DNA of 54,709 nt from NCBI GenBank assembly GCA_028713915.1, contig JAQTNK010000025.1, positions 1 to 54,709 of the forward strand, given 5' to 3'. The position numbers and the translations under genes are program-made. The stretch is from Rhodocyclaceae bacterium (GTDB taxonomy: Bacteria > Pseudomonadota > Gammaproteobacteria > Burkholderiales > Rhodocyclaceae). Each line of letters opens with the position of its first letter. Positions within the stretch are counted from its first letter, which is position 1. Below, in pieces: positions 1 to 9,893 of the stretch. The notes beneath the pieces were generated by a model that was not told where the DNA came from, did no database searches, and worked only from the letters and a program-made list of their open reading frames with translations.

Positions 1-642
1 GATGCCTTGAAGCACATGGCCAAGGATGTCGGCGAGATCGCCAAGCAGACCAACCTGCTGGCGCTGAACGCCGCCATCGAAGCGGCACGCGCCGGCGACG
101 TCGGGCGCGGCTTCGCTGTCGTCGCCGACGAAGTGCGCAAGCTCTCGGACCTTTCCGGCGAAACCGGCAAGAAGATCAGTGCCACCATTGAGACGGTGAA
201 CCAGGCGATCGCCTCGACGCTGGAGATTTCCAGCCGCTACGCCCGGCAGGATGAGGAAATGGTCGCCAATTCCGAGAAGGTCATCGAGCATGTTGTGAGC
301 CGCGTCCATGGAGCGGTGCAGGGGCTGGTGGACGCCTCCGACCAGTTGCGGCAAGAGAACCAGTCGGTCGGCGAAGAGATCGCCGAAGTGCTGGTGGCGC
401 TGCAGTTCCAGGACCGCGTCAGCCAGGTGCTGGGCCACGTGCGCAACGACATGGGCAAGCTGAACGAGCGCATCGTCAACCAGGAACGGCGGGTGGCAGA
501 AGGCGTCAATCCCGGTGCGATCGACGCCACGGCCTGGCTGGACGAGCTTTCCCACACCTACACCGTGCCCGAGCAGCACGTCGTGCACCGCGGCGGCAAG
601 CCGGCGGCGACGGCCGACTCCGCCGACATCACCTTCTTCTGA
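1..642 (+). CDS. Methyl-accepting chemotaxis protein, C-terminal part (5' end outside window)
   Basis: The open frame enters from the left edge and ends at 642, leaving about 213 residues. It begins inside the conserved cytoplasmic signalling hairpin: the motif [17 protein letters not shown] followed by [14 protein letters not shown] is the CheA/CheW contact tip of chemoreceptors. The rest is a heptad-rich return helix with [11 protein letters not shown], which is common in short receptors of this class, and a short acidic tail. Any sensor domain and membrane segments lie upstream and cannot be seen. It lies 17 bp before the CheY-like gene and leads a same-strand chemotaxis cluster. The family assignment is certain; the ligand is unknown. 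Confidence 0.95.
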   Translation, partial: DALKHMAKDVGEIAKQTNLLALNAAIEAARAGDVGRGFAVVADEVRKLSDLSGETGKKISATIETVNQAIASTLEISSRYARQDEEMVANSEKVIEHVVSRVHGAVQGLVDASDQLRQENQSVGEEIAEVLVALQFQDRVSQVLGHVRNDMGKLNERIVNQERRVAEGVNPGAIDATAWLDELSHTYTVPEQHVVHRGGKPAATADSADITFF

Positions 643-659
643 ATCGCGCGAGAACTGCC

Positions 660-1028
660 ATGACGAAAAATATCCTGATCGTGGACGATTCCGCCTCCCT
701 GCGCCAGGTCGTCAGCATCGCCCTAAAGAGCGCCGGCTACGAGGTCGTCGAGGCCTGCGACGGCAGGGATGCGTTGAGCAAGCTCGACGGCCGCAAGCTG
801 CATCTCATCATCAGCGACGTGAACATGCCGAACATGGACGGCATCAGCTTCGTCAAGGCGGCGAAGGAACTGCCCGGCTACAAATTTACGCCGATCATGA
901 TGCTGACCACCGAGGGCGGCGCCGCCAGGAAGCAGGAGGGGCAGGCCGCCGGGGCCAAGGCCTGGGTGGTCAAGCCATTCCAGCCGGCACAGATGCTGAC
1001 GGCCGTATCCAAGCTGGTGCTGCCGTGA
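660..1028 (+). CDS. cheY: CheY-like single-domain response regulator
   Basis: This 122-residue protein is a stand-alone receiver domain. The acidic pair is in ILIVDDS near residues 9-10, the phospho-acceptor is Asp53 in ISDVNMP, and the conserved lysine lies in VVKPF near residue 105. There is no output domain. It sits between a receptor tail and cheA, so the natural inference is that CheA phosphorylates it and it acts on the flagellar motor or as a phosphate sink. The cheY symbol rests on domain and context; other stand-alone receivers in such clusters do not bind the motor. Confidence 0.9.
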   Translation: MTKNILIVDDSASLRQVVSIALKSAGYEVVEACDGRDALSKLDGRKLHLIISDVNMPNMDGISFVKAAKELPGYKFTPIMMLTTEGGAARKQEGQAAGAKAWVVKPFQPAQMLTAVSKLVLP

Positions 1029-1038
1029 GGAGCGCGCC

Positions 1039-1365
1039 ATGAGCCATCCCGCTACCGTGACCCGCGTCGCCATCGCCGGCGAGTTCAGCATCTTCACCGC
1101 CGCCGCGGTGCGCGACCAACTGCTCGCCGCGCTCGGCGGCGCCGCGGAAGTCGAGGTGGACCTTGCCCAGGTCACCGAGCTGGACAGCGCCGGCGTGCAG
1201 CTGATGCTTGCCGCGAAGCGCGAGGCGGCGGCGCAGGACAAAGTTCTGCGCTTTACCGCCCACAGCGCTGCCGTGCTCGACACGCTCGAGCTGTGCGACC
1301 TGTCGGCGCATTGCGGCGGCCCGGCGGCGACTGGCGCGGCGGACACGGCAGGAGCGACGCCATGA
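1039..1365 (+). CDS. STAS-domain protein in chemotaxis operon
   Basis: This 108-residue protein resembles an anti-sigma-factor antagonist (STAS) domain. Its beta strand and loop include VDLAQVTELDSAGVQLML, where the serine after Asp occupies the usual phosphorylatable position. The C-terminus is a low-complexity Ala/Gly/Thr tail. Its stop overlaps the cheA start (ATGA at 1362-1365), which indicates translational coupling. In this family a cognate kinase phosphorylates the serine and partner binding is switched. The partner here is not evident; no RsbW-type kinase is visible in the window. Confidence 0.85.
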   Translation: MSHPATVTRVAIAGEFSIFTAAAVRDQLLAALGGAAEVEVDLAQVTELDSAGVQLMLAAKREAAAQDKVLRFTAHSAAVLDTLELCDLSAHCGGPAATGAADTAGATP

Positions 1366-3686
1366 ACCTCGACGACGCGCTCCATACCTTCATCGTCGAA
1401 GCGCGCGACCTGCTGGAGGAGATGGAAGATGCGCTGCTGCGCATCGAGCAGGCGCCCGACGCCGACACCATCAACGCCATCTTCCGCGCCGCCCACACCA
1501 TCAAGGGCTCTGCCGGCCTGTTCGGTCTCGACCATGTCGTGGCGTTCACGCATGTGGCGGAAAGCGTGCTGGATCTCGTCCGCAGCGACAAGCTGCCGAT
1601 CACCGCCGAACTGGTGGCGACGTTCCTTGGCGTTTGCGATCACCTCGGCGTGCTCGTCGATCATGTCGCCGCCGGCACCGCTCCGGATGACGCCACGCAT
1701 CGCGCCAGCGACGAACTGGTGAACAAGCTGCGCGGGCACCTCGGCGAACCGTTGCCGGCCAAGCCGGCGACCGCTGCCGCGGTGCAGCCGGCGTTGAGCG
1801 CGGCGACGTCCGGCGGTGTCGAGACCGATCACTGGCACCTTTCGCTGCGTTTCGGGGCCGCCGTGCTGAGGAACGGCATGGATCCGCTGGCCTTTCTCCG
1901 CTACCTGACCACCTTCGGCAGGATCGAGCGCATCGTTACGTTGGCCGACGCGGTTCCGCGGCTGTCGGAGCTGGACGCGGAAGCCTGCTACCTCGGTTTC
2001 GAAGTCGGCTACCACACCGACGTCGACAAGGCCACCATCGAGGGTGCTTTCGAATTCGTCCGCGACGATGCGCACATCAGCATCCTTCCTCCGCACAGCA
2101 AGATCGCCGCTTACCAGCGGCTGATAGAAGACCTGCCGCACGAGGAGTTGCCGCTGGGCGAGATACTGGTGCGCTGCGGCTCCCTGACGAAGAGCGAGCT
2201 CGCTGCCGCACTCAGCCATCAGTCCGCGCCGGGAGAAAGCCCGATCCGCCCCATCGGCGAGATCCTGGTGGAACGAAAGGCGGTCCGGCCGCAAGTGGTG
2301 GAAGCGGCGCTCGACAAGCAGAAACAGGTCAAGGAACACAAGAGGACCGAATCGGGGCTGATCCGCGTCAATGCCGAGAAGCTCGACGAACACATCAACC
2401 TCATCGGCGAACTGATCATCGCCTCTGCCTCCGCCCGTCTCGTCGCCCAGCGGGTCGGCATGCCCGCGCTGCTCGAGGCCGCTGCCCGGCTGTCCCGCCT
2501 GGTCGAGGAAGTGCGCGACTCCGCGCTGACCCTGCGCATGGTGCAGATCGGCGCCACCTTCAACCGCTTCCAGCGCGTCGTGCGCGACGTCAGTGCCGCC
2601 CTCGGCAAGGACATCCGCCTGGAAATCAGCGGCGCCGAAACCGACCTCGACAAGACGGTGGTCGAGAAGATCGGCGACCCGCTGACCCACCTGGTACGCA
2701 ACTCGATGGACCACGGCATCGAATCGGCCGAGATCCGCCTCGCCTGCGGCAAGCCGGCCCACGGCACCGTCCGCCTCAATGCCTACCACGACTCCGGCAG
2801 CATCGTCATCGAAGTCGCCGACGACGGCGGCGGCCTTTGCCGCGAGCGCATCCTCAAGAAGGCCATCGAGCGCGGCCTCATCAAGGCCGGGCAGCAGATC
2901 TCCGACCAGGAAATTCATGAACTGGTCTTCGAGCCGGGATTCTCGACAGTCGAGCAAGTCAGCGACCTCTCCGGCCGCGGCGTCGGCATGGACGTGGTCA
3001 AGCGCAACATCACCGCCTTGCGCGGCACCGTCGAGATCGACAGTGTCGAAGGCGTCGGCACCACCATGCGCATCCGCTTGCCGCTGACGCTGGCCATCAT
3101 CGACGGCTTCCTTGTCGCGGTCAATGCCGCCACCTTTGTCGTGCCGCTGGACATGGTCGTCGAATGCATGGAACTGTCGGCGCAGGAAACCGAAGCCGCG
3201 CATGGGCGCGACCATCTCAACCTGCGCGGCGAGGTGCTGCCTTTCATCCGCCTCCAGCAGCTGTTCGACATTCCCGAGGTGCCGGACGTCATCGATCCGG
3301 AAGCGGACGGTGCTTTCGCCGACGACAACACCCAGTCGCGCTACGAATCGTCCTCCGCCATCCTGACCGCGGAGGGTGCCGCCGCGTTGGCCAGGGATCC
3401 GGAACTGGCGTTCCTGCTGCAACCGGTGAAGCGGGAAAACATTGTCGTGGTGCAGTATTCCGGCCGCCGGGCGGGACTGGTGGTGGACAGCCTGATGGGC
3501 GAATTCCAGACCGTGATCCGGCCGCTCGGCGTCGTCTTCAACGGCCTCGACGGCATCAGCGGCTTCACCATCCTCGGCAACGGCAACGTCGCGCTGATCC
3601 TGGACGTGCCGGGGCTGGTCCGGCGCGTCGCCGGCCGTGAAGGCCGCCGCACCGCCAAGGCGACCGCCTATGCCTTGACGGAGTGA
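1362..3686 (+). CDS. cheA: Chemotaxis histidine kinase CheA
   Basis: This 774-residue kinase starts at the ATG that overlaps the STAS stop; the open frame extends upstream but the Hpt domain begins right at this Met. The P1/Hpt domain carries His45 in [14 protein letters not shown]2-like region lies around residues 155-255. Residues about 263-320 hold two repeats of the form LGEILV..(G)..........L..Q that resemble an MshEN (GspE N-terminal type) module. The P3 dimerisation and P4 ATPase domains follow, with [12 protein letters not shown] (from His443), DDGGGL and [10 protein letters not shown] CheW-like P5 domain forms the C-terminus. It should autophosphorylate under receptor control and pass phosphate to CheY. 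All catalytic boxes are intact. Confidence 0.97.
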   Translation: MNLDDALHTFIVEARDLLEEMEDALLRIEQAPDADTINAIFRAAHTIKGSAGLFGLDHVVAFTHVAESVLDLVRSDKLPITAELVATFLGVCDHLGVLVDHVAAGTAPDDATHRASDELVNKLRGHLGEPLPAKPATAAAVQPALSAATSGGVETDHWHLSLRFGAAVLRNGMDPLAFLRYLTTFGRIERIVTLADAVPRLSELDAEACYLGFEVGYHTDVDKATIEGAFEFVRDDAHISILPPHSKIAAYQRLIEDLPHEELPLGEILVRCGSLTKSELAAALSHQSAPGESPIRPIGEILVERKAVRPQVVEAALDKQKQVKEHKRTESGLIRVNAEKLDEHINLIGELIIASASARLVAQRVGMPALLEAAARLSRLVEEVRDSALTLRMVQIGATFNRFQRVVRDVSAALGKDIRLEISGAETDLDKTVVEKIGDPLTHLVRNSMDHGIESAEIRLACGKPAHGTVRLNAYHDSGSIVIEVADDGGGLCRERILKKAIERGLIKAGQQISDQEIHELVFEPGFSTVEQVSDLSGRGVGMDVVKRNITALRGTVEIDSVEGVGTTMRIRLPLTLAIIDGFLVAVNAATFVVPLDMVVECMELSAQETEAAHGRDHLNLRGEVLPFIRLQQLFDIPEVPDVIDPEADGAFADDNTQSRYESSSAILTAEGAAALARDPELAFLLQPVKRENIVVVQYSGRRAGLVVDSLMGEFQTVIRPLGVVFNGLDGISGFTILGNGNVALILDVPGLVRRVAGREGRRTAKATAYALTE

Positions 3687-3730
3687 GGAAGCGGCGGCGC
3701 TTGCGGAATTCATCACGAAAGGAAGACATC

Positions 3731-6040
3731 ATGACCGTAACGAAAAAAATGTTGTTGCTGGTCCTCTCGGCCCTGGTCGGCATCGTCATCCTGGCGGGCG
3801 TGTCGATGTACCAGATGGGCAAGGTCTATGAATCGGCCAACTACGGCAACGTCAACACGGTGCCGAGTCTCATCGTGATCAACAAGGCGCTGGTGGAGTT
3901 CGCGGGGCTGAGAGTCAGGGTTTACCGTCACATCCTCAACACCGATCCCGCCAAGATTGCGGACATCGACCGCATGGTCGCCGAATCGCGTGCCGGCGTC
4001 GAAGGCGCCCTGAAGGACTACGAGCTGATGGTATCCAACGAAAAGGACAAGAAGATGCTGGCCGACGACAAGGCGGCCTATACGGAATATGCGGCGGGCA
4101 TGGATCAGGTGCTTGTCTTGTCGCGCGCCAGAAAGGTCGACCAGGCCCGGGACTTGACGGCAACGCTGCTGAATCACGCCCAACAGCTGAATTCCGTGCT
4201 GCATGACCACATCCAGTACAACGTCGACCTCGGCACGAGCGCTGCCGACGCCGCTGTCGCGGCGAAGTCATCGGCCACCGTGGTGGCGGTCGTCGTGGCC
4301 GCGTTGACGTTGCTGACGGTCGCCGGCATCGGCTTCTTCACGACGCGCAACCTGATGCGGCAACTGGGCGGCGAGCCGGACCATGCCGCAAAGATCGCCA
4401 ACAAGATCGCCGCTGGAGATCTTTCCGCCGAGATCGAACTCAAGGCCGGGGATAGCGCCAGCTTGATGGCCTCGATGAAGCTCATGAGCCGCTCGATCAA
4501 GGCCCTGACCGACGACGCCAATGCGCTGTCTGCCGCCGCCATCGACGGTCGCCTTGCCACACGGACCGATGCGACCAAACATCGGGGCGAGTTCCGCAGG
4601 ATCGTCGAAGGCGTGAATGCCACGCTCGACCGGCTGGTCGGCTTGCTCGACCAGATGCCGATGCCGGTGATGCTGATCGACAAGAATTTCGCGGTCCAAT
4701 ACATGAATGAGTTCGGCGCCCAGGTCGGCGGCAAGACGCTGGCGCAGGTGGTCAACACCAAGTGCTATGATCATTTCAAGACCGCGGACTGCAAGACCGA
4801 AAGATGCGCGTGCGCCCGCGCCATGGCGAGCGCGCAGGTGGCCAGCAGCGAAACTGATGCCCACCCCGGCACCCTTCATCTCGATATCGCCTACACCGGC
4901 ATGCCGTTGCTCGATACGGAAGGACATGTGAACGGCGCCTACGAATTCGTCGTCGACCAGACCGCAATTAAAAATGCTGCCCGTACCCTGCGCAAGATCG
5001 CCGACTACCAGCAATCGGAAACGGAAAAACTCGTCGATGGCCTGGACAAGCTGGCGAAGGGCAATCTCGCGTTTACGCTCAGTGCCGCTGCCGCGGACAA
5101 CGATACCGCCGCCGTGAAGCAGACTTACGACAAGGTCGCAGTGGCCGTCAACAGCACGGTCGAGAGGCTTGCCGAAATCATCGCCGATGTAAATGCCACC
5201 GCCGAGAGTCTCGCCAGCGCGACCGACCAGGTCTCGTCGACCGCGCAGTCGCTGTCGCAGGCCTCCAGCGAGCAGGCCTCGAGCGTCGAGGAGACCTCGG
5301 CGTCGGTCGAACAGATGTCGGCGTCGATCAAGCAGAACACCGAGAACGCCAAGGTCGCCGACACCATGTCGGCCGACGGCACGAAGAAGGCGGCCGAGGG
5401 CGGCCAGGCAGTGACGGAGACCGTCGCGGCGATGAAGCAGATCGCCAAGAAGATCGGCATCATCGACGACATCGCCTACCAGACCAACCTGCTGGCATTG
5501 AACGCCGCGATCGAGGCGGCGCGCGCCGGCGAGCACGGCAAGGGCTTCGCGGTGGTGGCAGCGGAAGTGAGAAAGCTTGCCGAGCGCAGCCAGGTCGCGG
5601 CGCAGGAGATCGGCCAACTGGCCGGCAACAGCGTCGGCCTGGCCGAGCGCGCCGGCAAGCTGCTGGACGAAATCGTGCCGGCCACCAAGAAGACCGCCGA
5701 CCTCGTGCAGGAAATCACGGCGGCCTCGCAGGAACAGACGGTCGGCGTCGAGCAGGTGAATGTCGCCATGGTCCAACTCAATACCATCACCCAGCAGAAC
5801 GCTTCGGCGTCCGAGGAACTCGCCGCCACCGCCGAGGAAATGAGCGGGCAGGCGGGCAACTTGCAACAGCTGATGGCGTTCTTCACCATTGCCGGCGGGC
5901 AGGACCACGAGGCCGCCGCCCGCCAGTCGGTGGCGAAGCTCAAGGCCGCCGTCAAGATGCAAGTGGCGCTGGCGCCGCCGCTGGCGAAAAAAGGCAACGG
6001 CTCCGCCGACATCAGCGAAGCCGGTTTCGCCCGCTTCTAG
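3731..6040 (+). CDS. Methyl-accepting chemotaxis protein with cysteine-rich PAS domain
   Basis: This 769-residue receptor uses the ATG after a GAAAGGAAGA ribosome site rather than the upstream in-frame Met. It has a first membrane helix at about 8-28, a periplasmic four-helix bundle (about 30-180), a second helix at about 183-204, and a HAMP domain beginning with [18 protein letters not shown] domain (about 305-410) contains four clustered cysteines (C345, C354, C359, C361). The signalling hairpin contains [18 protein letters not shown] and [18 protein letters not shown]. The cysteine cluster suggests a metal or redox ligand but none is demonstrated. It lies in the che operon between cheA and cheW. 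Confidence 0.95.
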   Translation: MTVTKKMLLLVLSALVGIVILAGVSMYQMGKVYESANYGNVNTVPSLIVINKALVEFAGLRVRVYRHILNTDPAKIADIDRMVAESRAGVEGALKDYELMVSNEKDKKMLADDKAAYTEYAAGMDQVLVLSRARKVDQARDLTATLLNHAQQLNSVLHDHIQYNVDLGTSAADAAVAAKSSATVVAVVVAALTLLTVAGIGFFTTRNLMRQLGGEPDHAAKIANKIAAGDLSAEIELKAGDSASLMASMKLMSRSIKALTDDANALSAAAIDGRLATRTDATKHRGEFRRIVEGVNATLDRLVGLLDQMPMPVMLIDKNFAVQYMNEFGAQVGGKTLAQVVNTKCYDHFKTADCKTERCACARAMASAQVASSETDAHPGTLHLDIAYTGMPLLDTEGHVNGAYEFVVDQTAIKNAARTLRKIADYQQSETEKLVDGLDKLAKGNLAFTLSAAAADNDTAAVKQTYDKVAVAVNSTVERLAEIIADVNATAESLASATDQVSSTAQSLSQASSEQASSVEETSASVEQMSASIKQNTENAKVADTMSADGTKKAAEGGQAVTETVAAMKQIAKKIGIIDDIAYQTNLLALNAAIEAARAGEHGKGFAVVAAEVRKLAERSQVAAQEIGQLAGNSVGLAERAGKLLDEIVPATKKTADLVQEITAASQEQTVGVEQVNVAMVQLNTITQQNASASEELAATAEEMSGQAGNLQQLMAFFTIAGGQDHEAAARQSVAKLKAAVKMQVALAPPLAKKGNGSADISEAGFARF

Positions 6041-6049
6041 GATCTCGCC

Positions 6050-6595
6050 ATGACTGCGAGCGAGACGCAATCGACGCGGCCGGCGGCCGGCGCTGCCGCA
6101 CGGGCGGCAGCGGAACCGTGCCAGTACCTGACCTTCCTGCTGGGGCAGGAGATGTTTGCCATCGGCATATTGTCGATCCGGGAGATCATCGAGTACGGCT
6201 ATCTCACCGAGGTGCCGATGACGCCGCCTTTCATTCGCGGCGTCATCAACCTGCGCGGCGCCGTGGTGCCGGTGGTGGACCTGGCGGTGCGCTTCGGCCG
6301 TTCGGCGCAGAAGAACACCAAGCGCACGTGCATCGTCATCGTCGAGGTCGAGGCGGCGCAGTGCGGCCAGGAGATGGGCATTGTCGTCGACGCAGTATCC
6401 GAAGTGCTGGAAATTCCGGGTAGCGACATCGAGCCGCCGCCGGAGTTCGGCACCCGCATTCGCAGCGACTTCATCAAGGGCATGGGCAAGATCGGCGGCC
6501 GGTTCGTCGTTCTTCTCGACGTCGATCGCGTGCTGCTGGTCGACGAAGTTGCTGTCTTGGCCAATCTCGGTGGTGCGGACTGCGCGTCAGCATGA
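6050..6595 (+). CDS. cheW: Chemotaxis coupling protein CheW
   Basis: This 181-residue protein has a single CheW domain, with YLTFLLGQEMFAIGI, VPMTPPFIRGVINLRGAVVPVVDL and the second SH3-like half ending in DVDRVLLVDE. It bridges receptors and CheA at the inner membrane. The start is the ATG nine bases after the upstream receptor stop. An Ala-rich extension of about 20 residues precedes the domain. Its position directly after the receptor gene suggests co-expression. Confidence 0.95.
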   Translation: MTASETQSTRPAAGAAARAAAEPCQYLTFLLGQEMFAIGILSIREIIEYGYLTEVPMTPPFIRGVINLRGAVVPVVDLAVRFGRSAQKNTKRTCIVIVEVEAAQCGQEMGIVVDAVSEVLEIPGSDIEPPPEFGTRIRSDFIKGMGKIGGRFVVLLDVDRVLLVDEVAVLANLGGADCASA

Positions 6596-6710
6596 CCGGT
6601 TCAATGTTCGGCGCCACGGCGCGGCGCGCGTTTCAGGCCGGTGCCGGGCGGATGATCCCATGCCTCATGCACCGGGGGCATGGCGCTTGCCGTTGGGGAA
6701 ACCGCGCGCC

Positions 6711-9700
6711 ATGAATGGGCGCGACATCGACGCGCATAACCTGCCCCACGACGCGGCGCACGGCGCCGTCGCGGCATGCCCATGCCCGGCCGCGCGCAAT
6801 GCCGGCGGAGCCCTCGATGAGGGCGAGCGCGCCCGCCTGGGGGCGCTGCTCGACGATGGCATGAAGGAATTGCGCCTGCGCCAGGCGCATCTTGACGTCG
6901 TCCTGGAAGCGACCAAGACCGGCCTCTGGCAATGGGATCCGACAACGCGGGAAAGCTATATCGGTCCGACTCACTACGCGATGCTCGGCTGGGACAGCGA
7001 CGGGGTTCTCCCGGATCAGGAAACCTGGTCGAATCTCGTTCATCCCGACGATCGGCCGGTGGCCCACGAGACTTTTCGCGACGTCGCCCGCTCGGCGGAG
7101 GACATCACCTTCAGCCATGAATACCGGATGCGCAGCAAGCACGGTCAATGGCGCTGGATACTGACGCGCGGCAAGATCGTCGACCGCGACGCCGACGGTC
7201 GGGTGCGACGCATTGTCGGTGTCAATACCGACGTCACCGAGCGCAAGCGGGGCGAGTTCCAGGAACGGCTGCGCAACGACGTCCTCGAAAAGCTGGCCCG
7301 AGGCGCCGAGTTGCCGGCGTTGCTGGACGCCATCGTGCGCGGCATCGAGGCCGCGCAGCCAGGAGCGATCGCCTCGGTGTTGCTGGTGGACGACGAAGGC
7401 CGTCTGCGCATGGGGGCGGCGCCGAGCCTGCCGGATGACTTGTGTGCTCGATTCGACGGCATGGCCATTGGCGATGGTGCCGGTTCCTGCGGCACCGCCG
7501 CGTACCGGCGCGAGCGGGTGATCGTCGCGGACATCGGCAGCCACCCGTATTGGGCGTGCTGCCGCGATCTGGCGGCGCAGGCCGGAGTGGCGGCCTGCTG
7601 GTCGCAGCCGGTGATCGACAGCCATGGACGCATCGTCGCGACGGTTGCCATGTATGGCCGCAGGCCGAGCCAGCCGGACGACCACGAGGTGGCTGTCCTC
7701 GAGCATGCGGCCAATCTCGCGAGCATCGCCGTCGAGCGCTACCGCGAGGAAAAGCAGTTGCGGATGGCGATGCTGGCGCTGGAGCATACGCGCGAGAGCG
7801 TCTATTGGCTCGACGACTACGGCCGCATGCTTTACGTCAATCCGGCGGCCGAGTGCGAACTGGGCCGCTCGGTTGTCGAGTTGCGGCAAATGGCCATGTC
7901 GGATATCGATCCGAATATGCCGGCGACGGTCTGGGGACCGGACGGCGAACTCACGAGGCGACTGGACGCCCACGGCCTGCGCAAGTTCGTGAGCCACCAT
8001 CGCCGTCGTGACGGCCGCTTGATTCCTGTCGAGATCGACTCCGACCCCTTCACCTATGACGGGCGGCGCTATTTCATCGCCATTTCCCGCGATATCAGCG
8101 ATCGCCAGGCGGCCGCCGAAGCGCTGCGCCAGTCCGAAGCCAAGTTCTCCGCGATGTTCCACCTGACGCCGGAACCGATGGCCCTGACGCGGCTCATGGA
8201 CGGCTGCGTGCTCGAAGTCAGCCGCAGCTACGCCGAGTATTTCGGCTATACGCGCGGCGAAGTCCTTGGGCGTTCGACCCTGCCGGGCGATCTCGGCGTT
8301 TGGTGCAGCGCCGAGCAGCGGCGGCACTGGGCGCAACAGCTCGAATGCGACGGCGAGGTCGTCGGCTTCGAAACGCCGCTGCGGCGCAAGGACGGGTCTC
8401 TCGTCACCGTGATGATTTCCGGCAAGGTGATCGAGATCGCCGGCGCGCCCTGCGTGATCGTCGACATCCACGACATCACCGAACAGAAGCGGCACGAGGA
8501 GCAGTTGAAGGAGATCGCGCACCACGATCCGCTGACAAAGCTGCCGAACCGCATTCTCCTCGGCGACCGTCTGCGCCAGGCCATCGCCCACAGCCGGCGT
8601 GCCGGCACCCGCGTCGCGATCTGCTACCTCGATCTGGACGGCTTCAAGGCAATCAACGATGCCCTCGGCCACCACGCCGGCGACAGGCTTCTGGTCGCGG
8701 TGGCCGATCGCCTCCTGGCGGCGGTGCGCAGCGCCGATACCGTGGCCCGTCTCGGCGGCGACGAGTTCGTGCTGTTGCTCTCCGGCCTCACCGACGACGA
8801 TGAGTGCCGAACCGCCATCGATCGCCTGCTCATGGCCGTCTCGGCGCCTTATCCGGAAACCGACGGCGAGGGCATCGCCATCTCGGCCAGCATCGGCGTG
8901 ACAGTATTTCCAAACGACGCCGCCGATCCGGACACGCTGGTACGCCACGCCGACCATGCCATGTATGCCGCCAAGCAGGCCGGCAAGAATCGCTACGATT
9001 TTTTCGATATGCCGCTGGAACAGGGCATCGAGGCTCGGCATGCCGCACGCCAGCGCCTCGGCCAGGCGCTGGCGGAAAAGCAGTTCCGCCTCTATTACCA
9101 ACCCAAGGTCGATTGCCGCGCCGGCCGGGTGCTCGGTGCCGAGGCGCTGATACGCTGGCAGCATCCGACGCAGGGTCTGCTGTCGCCGGCCGAGTTCATG
9201 CCGCTGATCGAGGACGATCCGTTGGCGATCGCCTTCGGCGACTGGGCGATTCGCGAAGCCCTGCGGCAGATGACGCTATGGCTTCGTGACGGGCTCGACC
9301 TGCGGATCAGCGTCAACGCCTTTGCCCGTCAACTGCTGGAGCCGGGGTTCGCCGAACGGGTCGCTCATCTCCTCGCCGAGCATCCGGAGGTGCCGGCAGA
9401 CCGGCTGCAAATCGAGATCGTCGAGAGCACGGCGCTCGAGGAACTGGACGCCGTGCGTGCCGTCATCAGCGCCTGCGGCGAACTGGGCGTGGATTTCGCG
9501 CTCGACGATCTCGGCACCGGCTATTCTTCGCTCGTCTACCTGCGCCATCTGCCGGCGCGCGAGATCAAGATCGACCAATCGTTCGTGCGCAACATGCTGA
9601 CCAGCGTCGAGGACCTCGCCATCGTCGAGGCTGTCATCGGCCTGGGCAGGGCGTTCCGCCTTTCCGTCATCGCCGAGGGCGCCGAGACGCCGGCCCACAT

Positions 9701-9839
9701 CGGCCGCCTGATCGAACTCGGCTGCGATGTGCTGCAAGGCTACGCCCTGGCGCGACCGATGGCGGCCGCCGCCCTGCCGCGTTGGGTGCGCGAATTCCGG
9801 CCAGACCCCGCTTGGCAAGCTACTGCCCGCGGCGCTTGA
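6711..9839 (+). CDS. PAS-GAF-PAS-PAS-GGDEF-EAL c-di-GMP turnover protein
   Basis: About 1042 residues with no membrane helix. The first PAS/PAC domain starts near residue 60 (TKTGLWQWDP), a GAF domain covers about 190-345, and two more PAS domains begin near 357 and 477. The GGDEF domain starts near 604 with an intact GGDEF at 682-686 and an RSAD inhibitory site five residues before it. The EAL domain has EAL at 811-813, the DDLGTGYSSL loop, IKIDQSF and AEGAET, so both cyclase and phosphodiesterase activities look possible. The ATG at 6711 follows a GGGGAA; an in-frame ATG at 6660 is an alternative. It follows cheW on the same strand, linking c-di-GMP to the chemosensory cluster. Confidence 0.93.
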   Translation: MNGRDIDAHNLPHDAAHGAVAACPCPAARNAGGALDEGERARLGALLDDGMKELRLRQAHLDVVLEATKTGLWQWDPTTRESYIGPTHYAMLGWDSDGVLPDQETWSNLVHPDDRPVAHETFRDVARSAEDITFSHEYRMRSKHGQWRWILTRGKIVDRDADGRVRRIVGVNTDVTERKRGEFQERLRNDVLEKLARGAELPALLDAIVRGIEAAQPGAIASVLLVDDEGRLRMGAAPSLPDDLCARFDGMAIGDGAGSCGTAAYRRERVIVADIGSHPYWACCRDLAAQAGVAACWSQPVIDSHGRIVATVAMYGRRPSQPDDHEVAVLEHAANLASIAVERYREEKQLRMAMLALEHTRESVYWLDDYGRMLYVNPAAECELGRSVVELRQMAMSDIDPNMPATVWGPDGELTRRLDAHGLRKFVSHHRRRDGRLIPVEIDSDPFTYDGRRYFIAISRDISDRQAAAEALRQSEAKFSAMFHLTPEPMALTRLMDGCVLEVSRSYAEYFGYTRGEVLGRSTLPGDLGVWCSAEQRRHWAQQLECDGEVVGFETPLRRKDGSLVTVMISGKVIEIAGAPCVIVDIHDITEQKRHEEQLKEIAHHDPLTKLPNRILLGDRLRQAIAHSRRAGTRVAICYLDLDGFKAINDALGHHAGDRLLVAVADRLLAAVRSADTVARLGGDEFVLLLSGLTDDDECRTAIDRLLMAVSAPYPETDGEGIAISASIGVTVFPNDAADPDTLVRHADHAMYAAKQAGKNRYDFFDMPLEQGIEARHAARQRLGQALAEKQFRLYYQPKVDCRAGRVLGAEALIRWQHPTQGLLSPAEFMPLIEDDPLAIAFGDWAIREALRQMTLWLRDGLDLRISVNAFARQLLEPGFAERVAHLLAEHPEVPADRLQIEIVESTALEELDAVRAVISACGELGVDFALDDLGTGYSSLVYLRHLPAREIKIDQSFVRNMLTSVEDLAIVEAVIGLGRAFRLSVIAEGAETPAHIGRLIELGCDVLQGYALARPMAAAALPRWVREFRPDPAWQATARGA

Positions 9840-9893
9840 GCCAGCCGGCCGACACCCGTTCACGGATGCCCGCGAACGGAGCGGACGGCCGCC

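Noticed and set aside
723-3716. Nearly 1000-codon minus-strand frame opposite cheA
   Set aside because: Shadow of cheA; composition is typical of antisense GC-rich DNA and all CheA catalytic motifs are on the plus strand.
9853-9876. CCGTTC/GAACGG inverted repeat between the convergent GGDEF-EAL and NYN genes
   Set aside because: Six-base arms with a 12-base loop and no T run on either strand; insufficient for a bidirectional terminator.
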